Of a stretch of 64,000 bases of DNA, positions 1-7,357 are shown in pieces (the stretch's first letter is position 1; each line of letters begins with the position of its first letter). The translations under genes were made by a program, and so were the position numbers. The DNA is from JBFWVR01 sp050246635 (lineage in GTDB: Bacteria; Acidobacteriota; Vicinamibacteria; Vicinamibacterales; UBA2999): the NCBI GenBank assembly GCA_050246635.1, contig JBFWVR010000006.1, forward strand, positions 243,353-307,352. Reading direction: 5' to 3'. The notes under the pieces are model-generated. The model was not told where the DNA came from and did no database searches. It worked only from the letters and a program-made list of their open reading frames with translations.

Positions 1-1
1 C

Positions 2-166
2 TTCTTCACGTCCCAGGGCCGGCGGCTCCGCGAGGACGTCGAGCCGAACATCGAGGCGCTGATGCGCGAGGCCGGCCGGCTGCGGGCGGCCGTGGACCAG
101 ATCCGGGCGGGCATCGAGGAGTTCCAGTCCGGCGCGAAGGACGCCTGGCCGCGCCGGTTCGCCTGA
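2..166 (+). CDS. C-terminal fragment of a small hypothetical protein (YtxH-like)
   Basis: An open frame enters from the left edge and stops at TGA 164-166, giving the last 54 residues of a protein. The fragment is charged and helical, rich in Arg, Glu and Ala, with a coiled-coil look, and ends in a Trp-Pro-Arg-Arg-Phe-Ala tail. Small membrane-anchored YtxH-type proteins often end this way, but the membrane segment that would show it lies outside the window. The stop is 7 nt before the next gene, so the two are probably co-transcribed. The function is unknown. Confidence 0.5.
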   Translation, partial: FFTSQGRRLREDVEPNIEALMREAGRLRAAVDQIRAGIEEFQSGAKDAWPRRFA

Positions 167-173
167 TACCCCC

Positions 174-1073
174 GTGCCCCCGGAACCTGGCCGCCCCTGG
201 GCGCGCGCCCTCCGGCGCGTGGCGCTCGCCGCCTGGCGCGGCGTTGGCGAGCTCTACAACAGCGACGGCCTCACGCATGCGGCGGCCATTGCCTACTACG
301 CCCTGCTGTCGCTGTTCCCGTTCTTCCTGCTGCTGCTGTCGATCCTCGGGACCGTGACCGCCGACCAGGCGGATCGCGACGCGGTGGTCGACTTCATCTT
401 CCGTTACTTCCCGCGGCAGTTCGACTTCATGACGCGCCAGCTCGACGCGTTCCGGGGGCAGACCGTGCGCATCGGGGTCGGGGGCGCCATCGCGCTGACG
501 TGGGCGTCGCTCGGCGTCTTCAACGCCGTGTCGTCGGCCGTCAACCACGCCTGGGGCGTCGAGCGCAGGCGCAGCTTCCTCCGCCACCGGCTGATGTCGT
601 TCGTGATGCTGCTGTCGGCGAGCGGCATCTTCGTGCTGGCGCTGATCCTGGCCAGCCTGGCGAAGCTGGCGCAGACCAGCACGAGCTGGTTCTGGGGCCT
701 GCTGGTCCACTCGCCCTGGCTCACCTGGCTGACCGGGCTGTCGGCGGGCTACGCGGCGACAGGCCTGCTCATCGTCTGCGTTGCGCTCGTGTTCTACTTC
801 GTGCCGAACACGCGCGTCCGCTTCCGTGACGTCTGGCCCGGGGCCATCGTCACGGGGCTGGCGTGGCGCGGCGCCCTCGCAGGCTTCTCCTTCTACGCGC
901 GCGACCTCGCGACCTGGAACTTCATCCACGGGTCGATTGCGGCCGTGGTGGTGTTCCTGCTGTGGGTGTACGTCTCGGCCGTCATCCTGCTGTACGGCGT
1001 CGAGATGACGGCGTCGTACGCGCGGTTGACCGACGCGGCCCGGCGGCACCCGACGATGCCGGGGCCGCCCTGA
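174..1073 (+). CDS. YihY/BrkB family inner-membrane protein
   Basis: This 299-residue integral membrane protein starts with GTG shortly after the preceding frame. Family features are visible: the early segment Thr-His-Ala-Ala-Ala-Ile-Ala-Tyr-Tyr-Ala followed by a Phe/Leu-rich helix (residues about 37-60), a helix near 100-125, and further helices to about residue 285, six in all. The short cytoplasmic tail is basic. YihY/BrkB proteins (formerly called ribonuclease BN by mistake) are polytopic proteins of uncertain role, possibly transport. Length is normal for the family. The molecular function remains open. Confidence 0.9.
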   Translation: MPPEPGRPWARALRRVALAAWRGVGELYNSDGLTHAAAIAYYALLSLFPFFLLLLSILGTVTADQADRDAVVDFIFRYFPRQFDFMTRQLDAFRGQTVRIGVGGAIALTWASLGVFNAVSSAVNHAWGVERRRSFLRHRLMSFVMLLSASGIFVLALILASLAKLAQTSTSWFWGLLVHSPWLTWLTGLSAGYAATGLLIVCVALVFYFVPNTRVRFRDVWPGAIVTGLAWRGALAGFSFYARDLATWNFIHGSIAAVVVFLLWVYVSAVILLYGVEMTASYARLTDAARRHPTMPGPP

Positions 1074-1205
1074 GATGGCCTCACTCTCTTCGGGCGGCAC
1101 GGTAAGCCGCCCGCTACGCGGGCGTGAGGCCACGCGGGGCGTGTCTGGCCTCGCCTCCTCCGGCGGCTCGGCAGGTCGAGTTGCGAGGGTTGGAAGGATC
1201 CCCAC

Positions 1206-1736
1206 ATGAACGACGATTCGCTCGCTGGACGCCGCATCGCACTGCTCGTGGAGGACTTCTTCGACGATGCGGAGCTCGTCGGCGCACGGGACACGCTCGT
1301 CGCGCATGGCGCGGCGGTGGTGATCGTCGGGCCACTGGCTGGCCGCTCGCACACCGGTCTTGCCGGGACCGCCGTGAGCGTCGAGCGCGCCGGCGGTGAG
1401 GCACGCGCTGCGGACTTCGATGCGGTGGTCGTGCCCGGCGGGTACGCGCCCGACCGTTTGCGGCTCCGGCACGCCGTGGTCGACCTTGTCCGGGACGCGG
1501 TGGCGGCGGGCAAACCGGTCGCCGCCATCTGCCGGGGGCCGGCGCTGCTCATCAACGCGGGCGTGATCCGCGGCCGCACGGTCACCTGCTGGCCGTCCAT
1601 TGCCGTCGATCTCAAGAACGCCGGCGGCCGTTACGTGGATCGCCCGGTCGTCGTCGACGGCCCGGTGATCACGGCACGCAAGGCCGACGACCTGCCGTTC
1701 CTGCTGGAAGCGCTCGTGGCGGCACTGCGAAGGTAG
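1206..1736 (+). CDS. DJ-1/PfpI family protein (glutamine amidotransferase-like)
   Basis: The 176-residue protein has the DJ-1/PfpI flavodoxin-like fold: an N-terminal strand (Ile-Ala-Leu-Leu-Val-Glu-Asp), a Val-Val-Val-Pro-Gly-Gly turn near residue 75, and the nucleophile elbow Ala-Ala-Ile-Cys-Arg-Gly-Pro with Cys109. In PfpI-type peptidases and deglycases the residue after the cysteine is normally His; here it is Arg110, so classical activity is doubtful. A good ribosome site (GGAAGGAT) lies 7 nt before ATG 1206. It is flanked by non-coding DNA on both sides and is probably a single-gene unit. A stress-related or redox role would be a family-level guess. Confidence 0.87.
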   Translation: MNDDSLAGRRIALLVEDFFDDAELVGARDTLVAHGAAVVIVGPLAGRSHTGLAGTAVSVERAGGEARAADFDAVVVPGGYAPDRLRLRHAVVDLVRDAVAAGKPVAAICRGPALLINAGVIRGRTVTCWPSIAVDLKNAGGRYVDRPVVVDGPVITARKADDLPFLLEALVAALRR

Positions 1737-2108
1737 GACTCGCTCCGCTCGCCGGGACGCGGGCCTGCGGCCCCCGCTCGGACTCACTGCCTTCGCTGGG
1801 ACTCGCCGCTGCGCGGCTCGCTGGGGACTTGCGAGGCGGTGCTGGCACTCTCAAATTGGGATCTGTGCATCCCGGCTCATCTGTGCATCTGTGTATCGGC
1901 CGCGCTCCTCCCGTCGGGCCGCCCTTCGAGCGGTAGTTCGCTCCGCGCTGGGCCGGCATGTGGCCGCGAGTGAGCTGGTCGGGACCAGAACAAGCGAGCG
2001 TACATCTGTGCATCCCGCGTCATCTGTGCCATCTGTGCCATCTGTGGCATCTGTGGCCTTGCGTCATCTGTGGCCTGGGTGATCGGTGGCCTGTGGCATG
2101 ATCAATCG
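1737..2108. other. Non-coding spacer with low-complexity hairpins and CATCTGTGC repeats
   Basis: No gene is seen in this 372-bp spacer. The left part (about 1738-1830) is a run of short GC-rich imperfect palindromes of the CTCGCTCCGCTCG type. The right part (about 1862-2085) carries repeated nonamers of the form CATCTGTGC or CATCTGTGG, tandem from about 2020 to 2080. The same nonamer occurs near 7335, 8130 and 8350-8455. Confidence 0.75.
1862..2085. repeat. CATCTGTGS nonamer repeat cluster
   Basis: CATCTGTGC, CATCTGTGCC and CATCTGTGG units recur here, the densest run being at about 2019-2078. Units also occur at 7333-7360 (opposite orientation), 8127-8156, 8346-8377 and 8401-8453. The cluster ends about 25 bp before the DUF255 gene. 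Confidence 0.8.
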
Positions 2109-4244
2109 ATGCCCAATCGCCTGGCCGCCGAGCAGAGCCCGTATCTCCTCCAGCACGCCGGCAATCCCGTCGACTGGTATCCGTGGGGTGAGGAGGCCTT
2201 CGGGCGGGCGCGCGCGGAGCAGCGGCCGATCTTCCTCTCCATCGGCTACTCGACGTGCCACTGGTGCCATGTCATGGAGCACGAGTCGTTCGAGGACGCG
2301 GCGACGGCCGACCTCCTGAACGCGCACTTCGTGCCCGTGAAGGTGGACCGCGAGGAGCGGCCGGACGTCGACCGCGTCTACATGACGTTCGTGCAGGCGA
2401 CCACCGGCTCTGGTGGCTGGCCGCTGAGCGTCTGGCTGACGCCTGACCTCAAGCCGTTCTACGGCGGGACGTACTTCCCACCGGTGGCGGCCATGGGCCG
2501 CCCGTCGTTCGGGGACGTGCTCACGGAGATCGCGCGAGCTTGGCGCGAGGAGCGGGAGACGGTGACCGGCTCGGCTGCCCACATCGTGTCGCGCCTCGAG
2601 ACCCTCACGTCGGAGGCCGGCGCCCCGGCGGAGGCGGGGGAGGCGGGCGTGCGGAATACGTTGCATGCCTTCCAGCAGGCCTTTGACGCCCGCCACGGCG
2701 GCTTCGGCGATCAACCCAAGTTCCCGCGCCCGAGCGAGCTGCTGTTCCTGCTGCGCGAACACGTGCGCGGCGGCGACGACATGGCGCGCGAGATGGTGCT
2801 GGCGACGCTGCGCGCGATGGCACTCGGCGGCCTGCGCGATCACATCGGCGGCGGGTTCCACCGCTACTCGGTGGATCGGGCCTGGCGGGTCCCGCACTTC
2901 GAGAAGATGCTCTACGACCAGGCCCAGCTGGCCCTCGCCTATCTCGAGGCCGCGCAGCTGACGCGCGATCCGTTTCATGCGCAGATCGCGGAGGACACGC
3001 TCCAGTACGTGGCCCGCGAACTGACGGACGAGGCCGGTGGATTCCAGTCGGCCGAGGACGCCGACAGCGTGCCGCCGGCGGAGGCGGACAATCCGGCGGC
3101 GCGCAAGACCGAGGGGGCGTTCTACCTCTGGACGACGGAGGAGCTGCGAGAGGCCCTCGGGGAGGATAGCCAGATCTTCGAGCTGCGGTTCGGCTGCCTC
3201 CCGGACGGGAACGCGCCGTTCGATCCCCAGCAGGAGTTCGGGCGGGGCAACCTGCTCCATACCGCCCGGAGCGTCTCCCAGATTGCGGAGGAGACGGGCC
3301 GCCCGCCGGAGATGGTGGCGCAGGCCCTGGTGGATGCGCGGACACGGCTCTTCACCCGCCGGGAAGGGCGGCCACACCCGCACCGCGACGACAAGGTGCT
3401 CACCGCGTGGAACGGGCTGATGATCGCGGCCTTCGCGCGGGGCGCGCGGGTGCTCGCGGGCGGTGAAGCCCTCGGCCAGCAGGTCGGCGGCGCGGACCCC
3501 GGTGAGCGGCACCTCGCGAGTGCCCAGCGCGCGGCGGCGTTCATGCGCGAGCGGATGTGGGACGCCCACCGCGGCCTCCTGCGCCGGCGCTATCGGCAGG
3601 GCGATGCCGCCATCGACGGCTACGCGGAGGACTACGCGTGCCTCGTCTTCGGCCTGCTCGAGCTGGTCCAGGCCGACGGGGACCCCGCGTGGCTCGACTG
3701 GGCCATCGCCCTGCAGCAGCGGATGGACGCCCTTTTCGGCGACGAGGGGTCGGGCGCGTACTTCAGCACGACGGGCGACGATCCCTCCGTGCTGCTGCGG
3801 TTGCGGGAGGACTACGACGGCGCCGAGCCGGCGCCGACGTCGATGGCCGCGCTGAACCTCCTGGCGTTGGGCCACCTGACGGGGGAGCGGGCCTTCCTGG
3901 ATCGCGCGGCTCGTGCACGGGCGTCCTTCGCGGGACGGCTGGATGCGCACGGACGGACCATTCCCATGATGGCAGCCGCCGTCAGTGCCGCGCTCGCCCC
4001 CGCCGGCCAGATTGTCATCGTCGGGCCGCCGGGCCGCGCGGACACCGCGGCGATGACCCGTGCCGCGGTTCGTGCATACCGGCCGTTCACCCTCGTGTTG
4101 CCCATCGACCCGGCCAGGGCATCCGAATGGGGGACGCGCCTGCCCTGGACGGCGGCGATGGCGATGGTGGATGGGAAGGCCACGGCCTACGTCTGCCGCG
4201 ACTTCGCCTGTGACGCGCCGACCACGCGCCCGGAGGACCTGTGA
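2109..4244 (+). CDS. Thioredoxin-like DUF255 / YyaL-SSP411 family protein
   Basis: The protein has 711 residues from ATG 2109, where the family's typical opening (Asn-Arg-Leu-Ala-x-Glu-x-Ser-Pro-Tyr-Leu) begins; an upstream in-frame GTG at 2070 lies in repeat DNA and is not preferred. Residues 1-160 form the thioredoxin-like DUF255 domain with the redox motif Cys50-His-Trp-Cys53 and the Asp-Trp-Tyr-Pro-Trp signature. The remainder matches an alpha-alpha barrel like that of N-acylglucosamine epimerases. Length is normal for the YyaL/SSP411 (spermatogenesis-associated protein 20) family. The biochemical role is unknown. Its stop overlaps the next start by 4 bp, indicating translational coupling. 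Confidence 0.93.
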   Translation: MPNRLAAEQSPYLLQHAGNPVDWYPWGEEAFGRARAEQRPIFLSIGYSTCHWCHVMEHESFEDAATADLLNAHFVPVKVDREERPDVDRVYMTFVQATTGSGGWPLSVWLTPDLKPFYGGTYFPPVAAMGRPSFGDVLTEIARAWREERETVTGSAAHIVSRLETLTSEAGAPAEAGEAGVRNTLHAFQQAFDARHGGFGDQPKFPRPSELLFLLREHVRGGDDMAREMVLATLRAMALGGLRDHIGGGFHRYSVDRAWRVPHFEKMLYDQAQLALAYLEAAQLTRDPFHAQIAEDTLQYVARELTDEAGGFQSAEDADSVPPAEADNPAARKTEGAFYLWTTEELREALGEDSQIFELRFGCLPDGNAPFDPQQEFGRGNLLHTARSVSQIAEETGRPPEMVAQALVDARTRLFTRREGRPHPHRDDKVLTAWNGLMIAAFARGARVLAGGEALGQQVGGADPGERHLASAQRAAAFMRERMWDAHRGLLRRRYRQGDAAIDGYAEDYACLVFGLLELVQADGDPAWLDWAIALQQRMDALFGDEGSGAYFSTTGDDPSVLLRLREDYDGAEPAPTSMAALNLLALGHLTGERAFLDRAARARASFAGRLDAHGRTIPMMAAAVSAALAPAGQIVIVGPPGRADTAAMTRAAVRAYRPFTLVLPIDPARASEWGTRLPWTAAMAMVDGKATAYVCRDFACDAPTTRPEDL

Positions 4245-5011
4245 GTCTCGTCCACATCGTGTCGGAGCGCGGCGGCCACTGGCAGCGTCTCGTGATGGAC
4301 GCGCCGCGCGGCAACCTGCTCTCGAGGGCCATGGTGCAGGAGCTCGCGGCGGCCGTCGAGACCGCGGCGGCCCAGCCACGCATCAAGTGGCTCACCATCG
4401 AAGGCGCGGGCCCCGACTTCAGCTACGGGGCGAAGATCCAGGAGCACCTGCCCGGGCCGATGCGCGAGATCCTGCCGGAGGCGGTGCAGTTGACCCGGCA
4501 GCTCCTGCACGTGCGGGTGCTCACGGCCGCGCTCGTGCACGGCCGCTGCCTTGGCGGCGGCTTCGAGCTCGCGCTGTCGTGTGACGACATCCTGGCCGCG
4601 GACGATGCGGTGTTCGGCCTGCCGGAGATCCGGCTGGCGGCCCTGCCGCCCATGGGGGCCGCGTTGCTGCCGGCGCGCGTCGGCGCGTCACGCGCGGCGC
4701 GGGCGGTCGTGACGGGGGAGCCGCTGACCGCCGCCTACTGGCATGACGCGGGCCTGGTCTCGGTGGTCGCCCCCCAGGCGACCATGGAGGAGGCGGCGGG
4801 GGACTGGTTCGACCGCCACCTCGCGCCCCGGTCCGCCGCCGCGCTGACCTGCGCCGTGGAGGCCTCGCGTCTGGCCCTGCGCGCGTCGGTCCTGCCGGTG
4901 CTCGACGCCGCCGAGCGCCTGTACCTCGACGCCCTCCTCACGACCCATGACGCGACGGAAGGCATCCAGGCCTGGATCGAGAAGCGCCCACCCGTGTGGG
5001 AGGACAGATAA
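4241..5011 (+). CDS. Enoyl-CoA hydratase/isomerase family protein
   Basis: This 256-residue crotonase-superfamily protein starts at a GTG overlapping the previous stop. The first oxyanion-hole segment (Gly-Pro-Asp-Phe-Ser-Tyr-Gly-Ala, about residues 56-63) and the second (Gly-Arg-Cys-Leu-Gly-Gly-Gly-Phe-Glu-Leu, about 101-110) are clear. The Phe-Ser-Tyr-Gly form followed by an Glu-His-Leu-Pro stretch resembles dienoyl-CoA hydratases of anaerobic aromatic degradation, but no partner genes of such a pathway are present, so the substrate is left open. Coupling to the DUF255 gene is the only context clue. Confidence 0.87.
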   Translation: MSLVHIVSERGGHWQRLVMDAPRGNLLSRAMVQELAAAVETAAAQPRIKWLTIEGAGPDFSYGAKIQEHLPGPMREILPEAVQLTRQLLHVRVLTAALVHGRCLGGGFELALSCDDILAADDAVFGLPEIRLAALPPMGAALLPARVGASRAARAVVTGEPLTAAYWHDAGLVSVVAPQATMEEAAGDWFDRHLAPRSAAALTCAVEASRLALRASVLPVLDAAERLYLDALLTTHDATEGIQAWIEKRPPVWEDR

Positions 5012-5018
5012 CCGGGAA

Positions 5019-5067
5019 GTAAGCAGTAAGAAGTAAGAAGTAAGAATTAGGAATTAGGAATTAGGAA
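5019..5067. repeat. Heptamer tandem repeats (AGTAAGA / AATTAGG)
   Basis: Just after the hydratase stop come about three copies of AGTAAGA, then about three of AATTAGG, both with a 7-bp period. This AT-rich stretch stands out sharply from its surroundings. A related motif, GCAGAAGTAAGAAG, is tandem at 12306-12347. Confidence 0.8.
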
Positions 5068-5092
5068 AGGAATTGGGAAGGGCGGAAGTGAA

Positions 5093-5152
5093 AAATGGGG
5101 ACTGTCCCCATTTCCCCCAGCGATGTCCCAGGAGATGGGGACTGTCCCCATC
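5093..5152. repeat. Two copies of a perfect TGGGGACTGTCCCCA palindrome
   Basis: Positions 5093-5113 form a 10-1-10 perfect palindrome and 5134-5152 a 9-1-9 palindrome, both centred on GGGGACTGTCCCC. A third, slightly damaged copy lies at 27537-27559. Such dispersed palindromes resemble REP elements that RAYT-type transposases mobilise, but no such transposase is in this window. Confidence 0.85.
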
Positions 5153-5155
5153 TTC

Positions 5156-5190
5156 TAGATCACCAGATCACGAGATCACCAGATCACCAA
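5156..5190. repeat. GATCACCA octamer tandem repeat
   Basis: About four 8-bp units of GATCACCA or GATCACGA are tandem here, ending ten bases before the start codon at 5200. A longer array of the same unit in opposite orientation is at 29932-29990. Confidence 0.8.
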
Positions 5191-5199
5191 ATCTCAAAA

Positions 5200-5562
5200 A
5201 TGCCAGTATCAATCGATGTGTGGATCCGTGGCACCACCCATGCCACGACGTGCGAGGGCCCCGAGCTGTCGGCCGACGCCGGCGCCTGGACGGACGATGA
5301 AGTGCGGAGCCTGCTGACCGGCATGCTGCTGGCGATCGACCGGCAGAAGAACCCCGGCACCGAGCGGGACCAGGTGGCGCTGCGGGGGTTCAGCTGGATC
5401 GTCAGCCCCTATGACGACAAGGGCGTCGTGGTGCACGTGGAGATGCAGACGGGCACTGCCAGCGCCGGCCCCTTCCGTGCGGACGAAGCCGCGTTGACGA
5501 CCACCATTCGCCGGCTGATCACGGCCGAGGCGGCTGGCGGCGCCGGCACGACCGTCCACTGA
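5200..5562 (+). CDS. Hypothetical protein, 120 aa
   Basis: The chosen start, ATG 5200, comes right after the repeats and begins a sensible sequence; an upstream ATG at 5095 would translate repeat DNA. The protein is soluble, with an N-terminal strand (Pro-Val-Ser-Ile-Asp-Val-Trp-Ile-Arg), an acidic helix near residues 30-50, a strand segment with Gly-Val-Val-Val-His-Val-Glu-Met at about 76-84 and a helix near the C terminus. No family is recognised. Codon usage matches neighbouring genes, so it looks real. A small GC-rich inverted repeat follows its stop. Confidence 0.72.
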   Translation: MPVSIDVWIRGTTHATTCEGPELSADAGAWTDDEVRSLLTGMLLAIDRQKNPGTERDQVALRGFSWIVSPYDDKGVVVHVEMQTGTASAGPFRADEAALTTTIRRLITAEAAGGAGTTVH

Positions 5563-5571
5563 CCGGGTGCC

Positions 5572-5591
5572 GGCCCGTTGCGAAGCGGGCC
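5572..5591. terminator. Short hairpin after the 120-aa gene
   Basis: GGCCCG and CGGGCC pair across an 8-nt loop immediately after the stop at 5562. There is no T-run, so terminator activity is uncertain. The loop contains TTGCGA, the possible -35 element of the next promoter. Confidence 0.4.
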
Positions 5592-5606
5592 GGCCTGGTA
5601 TACACT
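5578..5606 (+). promoter_or_regulatory. Candidate promoter upstream of the 35-codon ORF
   Basis: TTGCGA (5578-5583), a 17-nt spacer and TACACT (5601-5606) make a plausible sigma70-type promoter, giving a transcript that starts near 5613 and covers the small ORF and the MATE gene. Confidence 0.45.
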
Positions 5607-5640
5607 CCCGACTTCGGTTTTCACCCTCCGAGAGACTTCC

Positions 5641-5748
5641 ATGAAACGGCATATCCCCACCTCCGCGCCGTTTGCGCCGGCCTCGATCGCCGGCGGCATG
5701 GGAGTCGGCCTGCGCCCCGATCTCCCCGGCGCCGGCTCGATCCGCTAA
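5641..5748 (+). CDS. 35-residue small ORF, possible leader peptide for the MATE gene
   Basis: ATG 5641 to TAA 5748 encodes 35 residues beginning Met-Lys-Arg-His-Ile-Pro-Thr-Ser, with five Pro, eight Gly and six Ala and a Gly-Gly pair at 18-19. A purine-rich GAGAGA lies about 10 nt upstream and a candidate promoter ends 35 nt upstream. The stop is 93 nt before the MATE start, and the spacer holds a 10-bp inverted repeat. This arrangement resembles leader-peptide attenuation of resistance or efflux genes. It could also be a small secreted or modified peptide exported by the MATE protein, or a chance frame. No homologue is recognised. Confidence 0.4.
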   Translation: MKRHIPTSAPFAPASIAGGMGVGLRPDLPGAGSIR

Positions 5749-5779
5749 TCCACAACTTCTTCACCACTCTCTGATTCCC

Positions 5780-5827
5780 GGGACCGGGCCGAGAGGCCGG
5801 TGCCCGATTCGTGTCATGCCCGGTCCC
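5780..5827 (+). promoter_or_regulatory. Alternative hairpins before the MATE gene
   Basis: GGGACCGGGC (5780-5789) is a perfect 10-bp inverted repeat of GCCCGGTCCC (5818-5827). Its left arm can instead pair locally: ACCGGGCC (5783-5790) with GGCCGGT (5795-5801) around a GAGA loop, with one bulged G. The two structures exclude each other. The long stem would enclose a GAGAGG and a GTG at 5800 and ends 14 nt before ATG 5842. No T-run follows. Confidence 0.4.
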
Positions 5828-5841
5828 GCTGGACGTCGGTC

Positions 5842-7227
5842 ATGAAACGCTGGTGGTCTCTCGCAAGGGAGGCAATTCGGGGATCGTCGGAGGACTTCAC
5901 CTCGGGCCCCGTCGATCGTGCGGTGGTGCTGCTGGCCGTGCCCATGGTGCTCGAGATGGGCATGGAGTCGCTGTTCGCCGTCGTGGACGTGTTCTTCGTC
6001 TCGCGGCTCGGGGCCGCGGCGGCCGCGACCGTCGGGCTGACCGAGTCGATGATGGCCATCGTGTACACGGCCGCGATCGGGATCAGCATCGGCGCCACCG
6101 CGGTGGTGGCGCGCCGGTTCGGGGAGCACGACGGCGACGGCGCGGCCGAGGCGGCCGTGCAGGCCATCGGTCTCGGGGTGGTGGTCGCCGTGGCGCTCGG
6201 CGTGGTCGGCGCGTGGCAGGCGGAGGCACTCCTGCGGCTGATGGGCGCCACGCCGGGGATGGTGGCGGAAGCGTCGGGCTACACGCGTGTCATGCTCGGC
6301 TGCAACCTGACGGTGACGCTGCTGTTCCTGACCAATGCCGTGTTCCGCGGCGCGGGCGACGCCGTGATCGCGATGCGGATGCTCTGGCTGTCGAACGCGA
6401 TCAACATCGTCCTGGACCCGTGCCTCATCTTCGGGCTGGGACCGTTTCCCGAGCTGGGCGTCACCGGTGCCGCGGTGGCGACGAATATCGGGCGGGGCAC
6501 GGCCGTGGCGACGCAGTTATGGGTCCTGGGGGCGGGGCACGCCCGCATCCGGGTCGCGGTTCGCCACCTGCGGCTGCGCGCCACGGTGATGTGGAACGTC
6601 TGCCGGTTGTCCGGGACGGGTTTCCTCCAGGTGCTGATCGACACGAGCAGCTGGATCGGGCTGGTGCGGGTCATCGCGGCGTTCGGCGAGGAGGCGATGG
6701 CGGGGTACACGATCGGCATCCGCACCGTGTTGTTTGCCGTGATGCCGGCCTGGGGACTGAGCAACGCCGCGTCGACGATGGTGGGGCAGGCGCTCGGAGC
6801 CCGTAAGCCGGAACGGGCGGACGAGGCGGTGTGGACCGCCGGGCGCCTGAACCTCTGGTTCCTCGGCGGCCTGGGCGTCGTCTTCCTGGTGTTCGCGCGG
6901 CCGATCGTTGCGATGTTCACGGCCGACCCGGTCGTGGCCGGCCACGCCGTGGCGTGCCTGCGAATCGTCAGCCTGGGCTTCCCGTTCTTTGCGTACGGGC
7001 TGGTGCTGACACAGGCGTTCAACGGCGCCGGGGACGCCTGGACGCCCACGTGGCTGAACCTCGCGTGCTTCTGGGTGTGGCAGATCCCGCTCGCCTGGTG
7101 GCTCGCGCTCCATCTCGGGCTCGGCCCGAGGGGCGTCTACATCGCGGTGACCGTGGCATTCTCCACGCTGGCCGTGCTCAGTGGCGTGTTGTTCCGGCAG
7201 GGGAAATGGAGGCTGCAGCGTGTTTGA
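5842..7227 (+). CDS. MATE family efflux transporter
   Basis: This 461-residue polytopic protein has about 12 hydrophobic segments in two halves, with typical MATE sequences such as Pro-Met-Val-Leu-Glu-Met (segment 1), Phe-Arg-Gly-Ala-Gly-Asp near residue 160 and its second-half counterpart Phe-Asn-Gly-Ala-Gly-Asp near 393. MATE proteins export cationic drugs or metabolites in exchange for Na+ or H+. ATG 5842 (Met-Lys-Arg-Trp-Trp) is preferred; an in-frame GTG at 5800 has a GAGAGG only 3 nt before it and lies inside the putative hairpin. The substrate is unknown. The upstream small ORF and hairpins suggest post-initiation control. Confidence 0.93.
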   Translation: MKRWWSLAREAIRGSSEDFTSGPVDRAVVLLAVPMVLEMGMESLFAVVDVFFVSRLGAAAAATVGLTESMMAIVYTAAIGISIGATAVVARRFGEHDGDGAAEAAVQAIGLGVVVAVALGVVGAWQAEALLRLMGATPGMVAEASGYTRVMLGCNLTVTLLFLTNAVFRGAGDAVIAMRMLWLSNAINIVLDPCLIFGLGPFPELGVTGAAVATNIGRGTAVATQLWVLGAGHARIRVAVRHLRLRATVMWNVCRLSGTGFLQVLIDTSSWIGLVRVIAAFGEEAMAGYTIGIRTVLFAVMPAWGLSNAASTMVGQALGARKPERADEAVWTAGRLNLWFLGGLGVVFLVFARPIVAMFTADPVVAGHAVACLRIVSLGFPFFAYGLVLTQAFNGAGDAWTPTWLNLACFWVWQIPLAWWLALHLGLGPRGVYIAVTVAFSTLAVLSGVLFRQGKWRLQRV

Positions 7228-7357
7228 CTGGGCACACTGGGCGGGGATGGCGCCGGCAGGGGCGCGCCCTTCGCGGATGACACGCGCAGGGAATGTACGG
7301 CAGAAAGGTGCGAGCGCGGTTGGCCAGAGGAGGCCACAGATGGCACAGATGGCGCAG

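Noticed and set aside
6..1787. A 593-codon open frame on the minus strand
   Set aside because: Antisense to the BrkB and PfpI-like genes and without recognisable domains.
1862..2085. CATCTGTG repeats considered as replication or DnaA-type iterons
   Set aside because: The unit does not match DnaA boxes, there are no replication genes nearby, and the same units occur in several other spacers.
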